A model generated the notes under the pieces. The model was not told the origin of the DNA. It ran no database searches and saw only the letters and a program-made list of their open reading frames with translations. Shown in pieces: positions 1-12,072 of a stretch of 64,000 nt of DNA; within the stretch, counting starts at the first letter, position 1; each line of letters starts with the position of its first letter. The position numbers and the translations under genes are program-made. Source of the stretch: Agelaius tricolor. Lineage: Eukaryota; Chordata; Aves; Passeriformes; Icteridae. The stretch covers positions 68,489,381 through 68,553,380 of the forward strand of contig JALJCS010000001.1 of the NCBI GenBank assembly GCA_023055355.1, given 5' to 3'.

Positions 1-3000
1 AATTAAAGAAAAGTCCCTGAACCTCATTTGTGTCCTTTCTAGGAATCTTTCTGGGGATTCTGCTCCAGATTCATAGGTATGTAGATCATACATTAGGCAT
101 ATAAAATAAGGGTCCACCTGTGTTACTGGGTGTCAAAGGTCCTTGCCTGGTCATGGAGATCTACTCAAGCTAGTGGGGGAACCTACAAGGCCATCTAGGC
201 CCACTGAGCTCTACCTCAAGTAGACATCTGCATTAAGCCAACTAAACAGCTCTCCATTCATCATATTGCCATATTTTACACTCAGAATTTTTGAAATAAA
301 TTTTTCTTCAAACAAAAAACCTTTGCTTCATGTGTCAAGTTTTGAGAAATTTTGGTGATGAGGTGCAGACATGGTGATAGAGAAAAGGAAAAAAGAAGGA
401 AAACTTATGAAATTGTGACATTTTGAAAATTATTTTTCACCTGTGCAAGTTAAAGGAAACCAAGAACAACGTGTTATAAGGAGACTGTTTCAGTATGTGG
501 TAGCTTTCTGAGGCTGTTGTGTAAAAAATTGTGACTAGCAGAAAAATTGTGTTGATATGATTCACAATAATACTTAAGTCATCAAGTTTGCAGGAGATCT
601 TTCTTCACAATATCCTAGTATGATTATATCCTAGTATGATTATATCATATATTATATTATTAGAAATGTAAATGAAAGTGGTACCAATAGCGGAACATGG
701 CATAGAAACACTTTATGGATGAGTGACAACAGACAGGAATTTGGAGCCCTGTGATGGCTGCCCCACCTGAAATTGACTTTCCCTGCCTTCTTCATGAGCA
801 GTTCTAACAGCAAACCCCAAACAGGGAACCAAGCCAAGCACAACATCAGGTCCTAATCAGTGGCAAAGCCTGTAACAGGGTGCTAGCCACAAAACTAGGC
901 TGAGGTGTAAATACCCAGGGATGATATTCATTCTTGCTTCAGTGGTGTCAGGTATTAATGCCTACTTACCTTCTGTCTCAGTTTTATGCTTTTCACTTGA
1001 TTTATGAATCCCAGTCTTAGCACCCTGTTGTTCAGCACAAAACAATCTGAAGAGAAAAAGGAGTTGCCAGAGAAACTCCAATGATCCTAGGAAATCCTGC
1101 AATGCTTTGGTGACTTCAAGATGCTTAGACCGTTATAATCTGAGCAGTATTGAACAACTTTTAGGCTTTTTTCCCTATCATGAATGAAATGAGCCCTAAA
1201 ACTGTCATAGTCTCCCAAATATTTTTTTTTTTTTTACAAATATGGAGGTTAGTCACAATGAAAGAAGAAATATTCAATTCTCATAGTTTACCAAATCAAG
1301 AGTGAAGAGGCTTTTATTTATTAATAAAATTACTACCAACCAGTAAACTATACATTCAAAATTCAATAGCAGTAACACAAGCAAACCCTAGTATTAGATG
1401 CTCGCAAATGTTAATAAACAGCTACACATTTCTAAAACCCTTTCTGCAATTAACTCCCAGAACCATACACACCCACACCCATGCTTACAGAGGTACATGC
1501 CATCCAAACAAAACTACCTACACCATTGTGTGTCACACACATGTTCCCATTTTTGGGACCATGATGGTTTGTGAGAGATGTGGATTACTCTTTGATAAAA
1601 TGATAAGCAGACAATGCAAAAGACTGTGCAATATAGATGTTTCAGCAAAGACCCATCAGCATTTAAAGAGGGCTGACAGTAGGAGGCCTGATAAATTTGT
1701 TAGAGGAGATTTAATTTGAACGGGGCCTGGGATTGTAAGGGTGAGGTGTGGTACATTAAAGAGTACTTTAAATCTTCTAGAGGTAGGTGGGTTGTAATTT
1801 TGTTTTTGCCTTAGAAATCAAACTTTAATTGCTATTAAAGAAGTTACTTAAACACTCCAGTGTTAAATCAGAATGGTTCATAAAAAGATTCCTTTAGGCA
1901 AAAATGCATTTCTTGCTACAAAGCTCACTTTGATATTTAATGTTCTACTGATTTCAAAAAAGTAAAAGGGATTGCTGGGTTGTTTTCTTTCATGCCACTC
2001 TTCTACTGGTACAGTCTCTTGTACAAAATGGTGTTTTTCTGCCTGAACAAAACTAATTTAACTCTATTGTCTAATATGATGAATCCAGCTAAAACGTATT
2101 GTGTGTTGCCCAAGATTTTTAAAGTGGCTGAGCTTTGCAATGTCTTACTTTGTACTCTATGTACTTTGAAAACACATGTAAGGATCAACTGAAGAAAAAA
2201 GAACACAAAATTACCTTAACCATTATAAAATACTGCTTTTATGAAAGTATTTCGTTATCACAAACGTCCAGTAGAAAAACATTAGTCAAGGTTTCAGAAA
2301 AAGAGCAGGTGTGATAGACATATAAAGATGGTGAATTACAATACCTCTATTTGCTTTGTAGATCTTATTAAACTTACACAAAACTTGTATTCTCTTTCCA
2401 TTATGAAGATTCTTTGAAATCATTTTAATGATTCAGTTTGGTGATAAGAATTGAACTGAAGTTGATGATGGCAAAAATTTTGAACTATTTAATGTCAGTC
2501 AATGCAAAGTCACACTTCAGGACCTCACTACTACAGAATAAATCTGCCTGTAGAAGATAGAAGATGAGGTACCGTAGGAAAACCCAGTAACAAAAAGATA
2601 ATTCATAAACCTGACAGGGAAAATCTTCCAGTTGTGTGTTTATTGTCTTATAATATTTATTGTCAACATAGAGAGGCAGAGCAACAACAAGGTAAGCAAC
2701 AGCCATGGGGTAGGTTATGTTCTTACAAAGCAAAGAAACCTTATCTTACTGTGTTCTGAGCAGGCAGTAAAGACTTGAAGTCTCATAAAGGGTTCTTTGA
2801 TTGCTTTTCATTTTGTACGGCTTTGCATTTTCTGCTGTCTTTTGGAAAAACATTCAAATATTATGAAAAGAAGGAGGTAAAATAAATAAAGATCAAAATG
2901 TAATCTGAAATAGACTGTGGCCATGGCATTTCTGTTCTGAGAAGCAAAATATAAAATAATAATAAAAAATAATCAAGAAGCATAGCACCCTATGGAAATT

Positions 3001-4770
3001 TCAATTTCCAGATGAAAGAGGTCTACAGGTGGGTATCCAAACAAAACAAATATTTTAAAGTTCATTAAGTGTGATGAATGAATTCTTATTATTAGATTGT
3101 GTGAGTGCCTATTTTTTATGGTATATAACTAATTTCACCACTGTGTTTGAAGCATGATCCTTTTTTTGAACTTAGCCTCATAAGAAATGTGCTTTTTTAG
3201 TGGAACTGCAATTCACTAGGCAGCAGTGCAAATTCTGTAGACATATTACCTGTGTCCTGTAACAAATGTAATGAGGCAACTTCACATGGTTCTAGGCCAA
3301 GCAATCAGTAAACACATGGATAAATTAAAAGCAAGACAGTTTCTGGAAAAAGTTCTTGAGGAAGGAATATGGCTTTAAGTTCCTCACTTCTGGGCTCTGA
3401 CTTGGCATTCTGTTGCTCTTTGCATTCCAAAGGCTGTAGGAAAACTCATGAGACCTCCTTGCTTCCTTGAAAAGGAAAATATCACCTCCATAGAATAGCT
3501 ATGCCTAAAAATAGCTTCCATTGAAAGATATGTAATGAAACATACAAAACATATCTCACATATACAGTTCATACATCTGCTAAAAATATTGAGATAATTC
3601 AGTTTTCCTTTGGGGGCAAAACTAGAAGCTTTTCTAAAATCTTTCAAAGTTTACTGAGTAATAAAGCCTCTTGCAAACTGGATCCAGAAACACATACAAC
3701 ATTAACCAAACTTCATATTTTCCCAGGGTTTGTTTCCCACCCTGCTAAGCCCTTGTTAGAAATGGCTTTGCCCTGTATAAGTCATCTTATAATTTTGATG
3801 ACCTTTTTCAAAAAACCAATAGCTCATTCTTGAAAATAGAATCAGTGTGCTAACCCAGCTGTCATAAATAAGGTTTTCCTCTAGTTTCCAAATGGGAACA
3901 ATTTCTCTCGCTTGTTTTACAGCAACATGCAGAATAATTAATGCAGTTTTGTTTAACAAATTAATTGCAAAACAATTCATAACACAAGCATTTACAAGTA
4001 GAATATTTAGGTTACAAAATATTTCACAGATAATGGCTACTTTATAATTAGAAATATTTAGCAGTTGCTACTGACTTCTTCCCTTCGTGAATGAAGATAT
4101 TTTTGAGATGAGACAACCTTTGGGATGCAAAGAACAAAATCCAGCCCCAGCCAGACATGAAAAGCCAAGTTACTACCTGGATTCTCTATCTATTAGTATT
4201 GAGATTATCCCTATATGTCCTCCTTATAACATTGCTAGGAGGGTTGAAATCATCATTTAGAAGAATCTAAGTGCAGTTACAAGGACAGGGCTTCTTAGTA
4301 TTCACTTTTCTGATTGTGTTTATTCTGTCTTATAAATACTATTGTCTGGGCCACATACTGGAAAACAAGAAACCATGTCAAGGAGTAGAGAGTTACTCTT
4401 TACTTGGGAAACAATTTTGCAGTTCTAAAATGTTGGAACAACAAAACCAATGAGCCATGTTATAAACAAGGGGCCATCTACATTGGGAAATTCCATTGTT
4501 TAGAATACCCAAAATAGATTAGGAATAGTATTTAGTGCACCTAAGACTGTGGACTTTACAAAATTAGACTAAAAATATTTTTTGCTTAGATCTGAACCTA
4601 AGTATCCCTGTTGCTCATTAATCTACAATACAGATATTGAATAAAGCCACTCATGCCAGTTTAGATTAGTTTAGATTAGTCCAGATTTCTGTAAGGAATA
4701 TATGAACTTTTGCAACAAATTAGCATGCACTCACACACACATAAAGGCAAGGAAAGGTCTAAAAGAATAG
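1..4770. other. gene-free AT-rich noncoding DNA
   Basis: I see no gene here. Open frames on both strands are at most about 100 codons, overlap one another and show no domain or codon pattern. Small items only: a perfect 16-bp unit repeated twice at 611-642, a T run near 1220-1235, a twice-repeated TTAGATTAGT at 4661-4680 and a short (CA)n near 4731-4741. The sequence is compatible with intron or intergenic DNA; nothing in it decides between the two. Confidence 0.75.
611..642. repeat. 16-bp unit tandemly duplicated
   Basis: The unit TATCCTAGTATGATTA occurs twice head to tail without a mismatch and is followed by the first four bases of a third copy. This is a short local duplication, probably from replication slippage, in an AT-rich stretch. 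Confidence 0.85.
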
Positions 4771-4970
4771 TTATGGTCTGGTCCAACCTCCCTGCTAAGG
4801 CAGGGTACCCTATAGCATGTTGCTGAGAACTAATGGCTTTTGAATATCTCCAGAGGAGAACTTCACAACCACTCTGGGTGAGAAGTTCCAGTCCTCTGTT
4901 GCTCCTCTCTCACTCTCAGAGTAAAATTCTTCCTCATGTTCAGATGGAACATCTGTGTTTCACTGTGACT
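4771..4970 (-). mobile_element. CR1: CR1 LINE 3' fragment
   Basis: This is a 5'-truncated, diverged piece of a chicken-repeat-1 retrotransposon, lying antisense to the plus strand. Landmarks in order are GGTCTGGTCCAACCTCCCTG, TTTTGAATATCTCCAGAG, an ACTCTGGG block, then TTCTTCCTCATGTTCAG followed by TGGAAC. These match the reverse complement of the CR1 3' untranslated region as I remember it. The reverse transcriptase region is absent. A small insertion-like stretch (around 4905-4918) interrupts the usual spacing. Open frames crossing it are a consequence of the repeat and do not mark a gene. Confidence 0.85.
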
Positions 4971-7800
4971 ATTCAAGATGAGAAAAAAATCCCAAAACAA
5001 ATCCCAGTTGTTGCACAGGTGAGCTATGAGCTCCTAAAACTGTATTTCTCAAGGGCACCCCCGACTACACCAGCTGAGCTATTGCAGTCCTGGTGCTAGG
5101 CAGTCCGTAGTGAAGCTCTTACTTGAAAAACCTCTTCAAACTTCATTCATTTAATAGACACAGTTGGTGTTTCTTCATTGCCCTACTGCTCATATTTAAT
5201 ACATTTCCTTAAGAATGTCCATGTGGTATCTGACAGCAACAGTTACTGCTTGGTAGCTGTGATCTCTTAACCATTTTACAGAGAAGCACAGATCTTTGGA
5301 TCTGTCTTTCCCTCTCACAAAATATCGTTTTGTAAACTCTCCTTCCTCCCCTCATTTCTCCCAGCTCCAAATAACCCTGGAGATGAAAGGTTCATTTCCA
5401 CATGACTTTTAGTCCCTATCAGACTTTTTATAAGCAAAACACTCCCAGCTGTTCCTTAGCTGCCATTCAAAGATGGCAATCTTAACCAGTGATTTTCACA
5501 TGTTCTCCTAAAGGTCCCATTGCAGTGCCTCTATATGCAGACATCTTTAGGAAACTGCTCAGAGAGCTGTTCCTCACCAGCACATTGTGCATCTTTCTGC
5601 ATTTGGGCTTCAGGTCTGTTTTTCCAGCACCAAAATCAGCTGGGAAATACAGGGAAGGGCTGGATAAATATTAGTCCTCAAAGGCAAATCCTACTCCACC
5701 TCATAATACTGTCTCCAGCAAATGGAGTGGTTTTCAAGACATTCTGAGTGAAAACGTGTAGGAAGCCGTAATTGTTCCAGTGTTTTATGTGGGGGGATTC
5801 TTATGTGTTTGAGCATATGTAGTTTAAAGGGTATGAAAATTAATCCATAGCTGGAGATAGCCTACTTTCATTACTGCTTTCTGAGGTTTTCTGGAAATAA
5901 ACATTTACTTAGAGTTTTAAAAGTCAGCAATTGAATTATGGTAACTGCTCTTTGGATATGCTGTCCTTAATATGTTTGTCCTTTTAGTAGTGGTTCAGAA
6001 AAATAAACAAATAAAATTAAAATCCAAAGCCATTCTGTGTTGTCTCACATAGTAGTAACACCACATCACTTCTCTCATCCTATTATTTCTGAAGTAAACA
6101 CACTTATACAATTACAAAAGGAGCAAAATGTTCAGTGCAAACAAACAAAATCAATCAGCTGAAGCAGATAACTCCTGGTTTGCACTCAGAGAAGGGCACG
6201 GAGCATTAGGTCATTTTACAAAGGAAAGATGAAAATAGATAATCACTAATCAGAAGATAAAAGATCACAATAAAGGAGAAATAGTGCTGCTACTGTAGCA
6301 CTACTATAATTTAATAAGTGAAACAAAACTGCTTATTTTTTCTACAGCAAGAGTATAGATTATTTGACATGAGGAAATGCCTATCTTTTTAAATATGACC
6401 AGACTCCTGTAAAACACAAAAACTGTAGGAAATTGCTCATGGGGAGCACGTGGAAGCCCAGGTGCTGTGTTGAGAGGGAACAGGATGAGAGGAATGTGTT
6501 ACAGTACATCAGCTGGAGGAGCTCACCCTCAAAATAGAGGACTCAAGTCTTGAACCAGGTATGGCACACAGTGAAAGTAAACAGGTAAAAATGCTGCTAA
6601 GAAGCAATTACATTTTCCACCAATGTTAAAAGTTGGTGCTTTGTAACATGAGTCGATGTCCTTTGAAATATTTATTTGTACACTCATTAGATTTGTATAT
6701 GGCTGTTGAAGACACTCCTTTGATCTTGTTTTCTCTGCTTTGAGACTCATAGGTCTGTCTTGGTTCATAGTGGTATGCTTGGGTAGAGATAATAGGAAAT
6801 ATGAAGCAAATAACAATCTCCCATGTAGTCCAGGTCACTGTCTTAAACACATTTGTCAAATTCTTTATCAATGACAGATCAAGCACTCCACCATGAATTT
6901 TCAAGGCCCCTGGTAAAGCATTGTAGGTTATGTGGCAGATACACCATGCCAGCAAGAAACAGAGCAGATAAGACTGTGTAAAATTCTGTCACACATGCCA
7001 AGGTAAAATGAATGCACTTTAGAGCTAGTGGACTTGTAGTGGGTCATGTGGAAATTCTCCTCTGTCATTGGAGAGGTGGGGCTATCTACAGTATTGTGTC
7101 AACTTGCAGAACAGGGTCCTAAGGAAAATAAATTATGAACAAGGAGTGGTTGCAAATTTAGAACCAGGTAATCTGAAAAGTATCTGGTTTTAGGCAGCAA
7201 AATCCTATCCATCAACCAGCAGAAGTTTTGCTTAAGCCTTGTTTTAAAGGTAAATTCCAAAGAGTCAGTGGCTAACAAAAACACCACAAGCTTTTAGAAA
7301 TATCATCTGCATAAGAAAGAAAGTTTAAAAATATCCACAAACTCACTGTGTAGACACTTCTGGTCACTGAATAAAATTTTATTTGCTAATAAATGATTGA
7401 CCATTGCTAGACAAGCAGTGTGATAAGCAACCATGTTCCATTAATATAATTCATAAGCCAAAGCATGATCAGAGTCCTGAAGCCATGTCCTCTCTAGACA
7501 CAGACCGTCTAGGGAGGATATTTCTGATTAAAATGGGGATTTGTGGATGAGTATACATACAGAAGCAATGGCAGCAGCTAATCCAAACAGGGAAAGAGAA
7601 AATTGTATCAAACCAGAAAAATGTCAAATTCAAAAATGCTGGATTTGTGTATCTGACATCCCTACACAAATTAGAACTAAACAAACTCTTCCAATTTATG
7701 TTTGAGTCTTTTGAGTTGCTCTAGAACTCTCTTGTCAAATTTGTACCTGCATAAATAGATCATATTTGCATGAATAAGAAGGTTTTGGTTAATCTCTGCC
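4971..7800. other. gene-free noncoding DNA
   Basis: No gene, RNA gene or recognisable transposon is visible. The segment is AT-rich with overlapping short open frames on both strands (for example around 6530-6955 on the minus strand) that have no family resemblance. Confidence 0.7.
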
Positions 7801-8600
7801 TAGCTGCAGGCTCATGTATGCATTCAGTCCCTGTTGTCAGTGCTCCAGACGTGAGGGGATGAGCTGGGAGACAAGCATGGCCCCAGGGCCACCTCTCCAC
7901 AGGAGCAAGGCCAGGGAAATCATAGGCACAGCCTCTCCCAGGGGTCCCAGGAAGGATGATAGAGGAGCCTGGTCCCAGACAGGAATCTCAGAGAAGGAAT
8001 TAAAGGAGATGCCTGAAAGCAGGAATGGAGTCAAGGGTTCCTAGGTCAGGTCTAGGACCAATCCCAGGAGAGCAGCCAGTGAATCCAGCCAGCAAAGTCA
8101 GGACCAAGCACAGGCACTCTGAAACATAGCTTGGGCAAGGTGGAGGGGGAGGCCTGATGCAAAACAGAGACCCTAGATCAATTGGATTGCAGAATCCTGT
8201 AGGGATGTTCAGGCTGAGGCCAGCACCTACTGGTGTATTAGGAGCTGCAAGAGTCTTTGAGTTTTACTATTCCTTAAGAATATTACCCTGTGACTAATTT
8301 TACAACAGCTGCAAAAAAAATTCTCCTGCAAATCTAAAACTTGTCAAATGGAGTAACTGGACCTGCTTGATCCATCTTGCCTGGACTCCCACAAGGACAC
8401 CATTTGCCCATGGTGCCAGAGCTCCATTTAAGCTCAACCTGGGCACCTGATGGGTTCAGCACCTTGGTCTTTCTTGGGCACAGTGCCCCTGTCAGAGTAA
8501 TCACTGTCCCTGCCCTGTTGCCAGCTCCAGGAGCAGCCCACTCGTGCTGCTTACAGACACAAAATCACAGCGATCCACAGCCTGATGTCTGACTGGGAGT
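7801..8600. other. GC-richer island of unknown origin
   Basis: Two GC-richer patches (about 7840-8130 and 8370-8590) stand out from the AT-rich surroundings. The first is purine-heavy, with repeated AGG, CAGG and GGA motifs. CpG remains rare, so it is not a CpG island. Open frames of about 65-75 codons occur on both strands but I recognise no protein. It may be a decayed LTR or other transposon that I cannot name, or simply a local composition change. Confidence 0.45.
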
Positions 8601-10357
8601 GGATATCTGGGTCCAGATATCATTGCTGAGAAATGTAAAAGTAGAGCTGATCCAGACCCCAGGATCTCAGCCAATAGGAGTTGTGGACATGAGAGAGGCT
8701 CATTATGTCAACATATAATTTACTTCTACAATTATTAGCCCAGGTAAAACAGAGATCCTGCTAGTCATCAGTTCCAGAAAAGGCTCAAAATAAAATGAAA
8801 TTAAATTGATTGACTAAAAATTTCAATTATGCCCCAAAATTGTGTTTCTTTCTCTTTCGACTGCCTATAGAGAAAAATTGAGATAATTTCCACAGATGCA
8901 GGGATATGTAGTATATGTGTTCTGTAGTATGTTAGAAAGTAATATGGAACAGTAGGAGAAGATTTGTGGACTAAAGCACCTGATGCTGAGGAGTTGATCT
9001 GTCCTCTGTGTCTGGGGTATTTTACATGGCTTGGTCCTAGTCTCACTGTCAGGAATGTAAATTGGCATGTCTATCATTAGCAGGTGTAGTAGATTAGGTG
9101 CATTCTTGGAGTAATGTTTTATTTTAGCTAAGGAAGTCCGTTTGTGTGCTTTGAGGCTTCTCTGTGATGTTCAGTAAATTCTTGATAACTGGGAGATTTG
9201 TTCTAAGACACCAGTATGGATGTTTCCATAGTTGTGTTAGGTGGATGAGATTTATGCCCCTGTTACAGACACAGTGTCACATTTAGCTGATTGCAAAGTA
9301 GTCAAATTTCTGCTCTATTGAAGTGTTACCTGCAGGTACAGGTAGATTAGATATCAATGCCTTTACAAAACTCTGTTTTCTAAACTATTACATTTAGTTT
9401 AGTACTGCAGTCTCTGTGCATCTGTACAATAGGAGCCAAACTCTTAGAAATAATAATAACAAAAGCCCCAAGTCTATTATTTCTTTCATGCTGTTACTTC
9501 AGAGTGAATGACTAAGATGATGAAGAGGTGAGACTCTCATCTTTGGAAAATCAGTTCTAAAAACTACTCTTCCAATATCCTCCAAATATACTTCCTTATT
9601 AATTTTCCTAGCTTTATTTTCTTGTTTAATGCATATTCAGGAATGAACACTGTTCCTTTATATTAAATGATTTCTTTTTACCATCACTCCCATGGTACAT
9701 AATTAAAATGCCCTAATTCTATTTTACCATATTATACTATTCTAATAGTACTTAATGCAATTTTATCAAAGTCCCTGATGTACCAAAACCACACCAAAAT
9801 AGTCACAAAAACACATCTACATATATGCAGTCAAATAAAAGCGATTAGTCCATACAGGACGATTTCACAGCATCAGCTGCCTGTGCTGCCATGTGAGAGG
9901 AGTCCTCACTCACTTGGTGTCTTTGAAGGCTTGTTCTTTTCCATTTGCCTTTCTATAATATAGAAACCCCATTATTATCTGAAAAGGGAAATGCTGCGGT
10001 GAAATTACCTTTGATAATCTTCCCAGCTGTCTTCATTTAAGAGTAATTTTGATGGAATGAGTACTTGTTGGGGAACTCCTTGTTTGACAGGGAATAACAC
10101 AGCCAGGAAGAGGGGAAGGAAGTAATACTTTTTTGAACTAAGGAAAGTGCAACTCTACCTTTTTATGTCATCTCTTCACTTTCACATTTCATACTTGAAG
10201 TCTTATTCTGAGGATTTGCATTTCTGGAAAACAGGCCTTTAATACTGACATCCCAAACTTGAAACAATTCCTATTATTTAGCCATTCTAAAATCAGTATT
10301 GTGATATCTTAGGCAGTGACTCTTTCCAGTGAGCATGGGAAATAATCCTAAAAATCC

Positions 10358-10388
10358 TATCACTCTTTATCTTCTAGAAAGAGTGATA
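10358..10388. repeat. perfect 11-bp inverted repeat (hairpin)
   Basis: TATCACTCTTT at 10358-10368 is the exact reverse complement of AAAGAGTGATA at 10378-10388, separated by a 9-base spacer. No flanking transposon ends or transcript signals identify it, and the stem is too short for a typical microRNA precursor. Confidence 0.8.
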
Positions 10389-12051
10389 AGTGTTTATTTA
10401 ACTAAATAATAGGTATGGATGTGTAGGATTTTTCTCAAAATAGCCAGATATCTACACTGTGGATTGAAATATTTAGTATTGCCATTGTAAAGTCAGATTT
10501 GACATTGAAATCCATGCAGACCAGAAAATGTCCCCTTTAAAAATTTTGGAACAGTTACATTTAGCTTATGTTGACTCTTTTGCACACAAATTACAATCAT
10601 AAACAGAAATTCAACTCATAAAAATGTCCTCCATGGTTTTTTCCTACTTAGCTAATCTGTTAAATAACAAAGAAATTTAAAATGAAAAAAAAATAGAAAA
10701 ATTTACTTCCATGAAAACAAATGAAGTCAACTTAGTGTAGCATCCAGCTTAGGAAAAGCTAAATCTTAAAAATTTGAGATCCATTAATATCTTCTCTGTG
10801 ATATTCCCTAGGAGAAGAAATGAAAAAAAAAAAAAACCAAAAAAACAAACAGAAAAAGTAGTTCTGAAATTCTACGGGACACACAAATTCTGTGATAATA
10901 GCCGTCTGATTTTGTTATTTTTCCAAGCTAACTGTTTGAAGGAAACAAGAAACTTCTTACTGAGCCATCCAAGTCCAAGGAAGTGTTTACAACATTTGTT
11001 TTTAATTCTTATCATGCATGTGTTCGTAGTGGTATTTCACCAGATAACTAAAGTTATTTATCTCAAAGAAGACAAAAGTGTGCAAAAGTCCCTAATACCA
11101 TAATATAAAAAGGGAATATTAACTTCATAAGAGGCTTAATACAATATTGTTAAAAGATTAATATTTGCTTTGAGATATGGTTGAGCACAGAATACCAGCC
11201 AAGTACTTATCATCTTTACACAGGAAACACAGAGCTGGAATTGTTCTTGGTTAGGCAAATGTTGAAGTAAGAATCATTTGGATACTTAGTCTGCAACAAT
11301 TCCTATGTGAAGAGGTGGGAAGATTGCACAGCTGTGAAGATGTATCCTCTCAGTTTCAGCCTGGGTAATTGATGGCTTCCTCTGACAGCCCCAGCTATGG
11401 CTTTGGAAAGGCTCAGAGGTTGGAAGCTGGATTGCATCTGACCCACCAACTCCTAGGAAAGGATCCAAGGAATATCCTGCTAAGAAACAGAGCTCTTCTG
11501 ATCTATCATAAACGACAGCAATGCGAAGCAGATATCTTGTTGGAGCTTTTTTGGCTGTGACAGGTGATAGTGAGGCAAGGTCTGTCCATGGCAGACTTAC
11601 AGGTTAGATGGCATAAATCACCTCTGTCTAAGTGGCTGGTTACAAGTACTTTGTAGCGTAGCTTGTGGATCTCTGCAGCGCTCAGAATGAGAAAAGTCAA
11701 CACAGAAATGCTGTAAAAACATTTGTAACAAGTTGGAAAATAACTATTTTAATGGAATTATGGCATGATTAACTGGGAAGAAAATTAAAATTTTTCATTG
11801 TTTTGATAATTTCTTTTGCAATCTCTTTAACAAATATAAGTATACAATAAGACATTTCTCTTACTCTCAATCTGCTGGTGCAAGTACTCACATTTTGCCT
11901 TTATGTTTTTGATATTTCTTTTTAAAGATGAATTACTTTCCTTTGCAATAGGAAATAGAGACAATATAAGCTGTCTGAGCAAACAAACTGGTTGAGTTAG
12001 CAACTGGAAGGAATGAAACACTACTAGCACCTAGAGAGATGTGTTTCCAAC

Positions 12052-12072
12052 AATCACCTTAATGAGGTGATT
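12052..12072. repeat. 8-bp inverted repeat (small hairpin)
   Basis: AATCACCT and AGGTGATT are exact reverse complements across a 5-base loop. It is short enough to be chance. Confidence 0.7.

Noticed and set aside
611..660. AT-rich repeat as a replication origin or attachment site
   Set aside because: It is a two-copy local duplication in vertebrate DNA with no integrase or origin context.
4661..4680. TTAGATTAGT pair as a telomere-like repeat
   Set aside because: The unit is not TTAGGG and there are only two copies.
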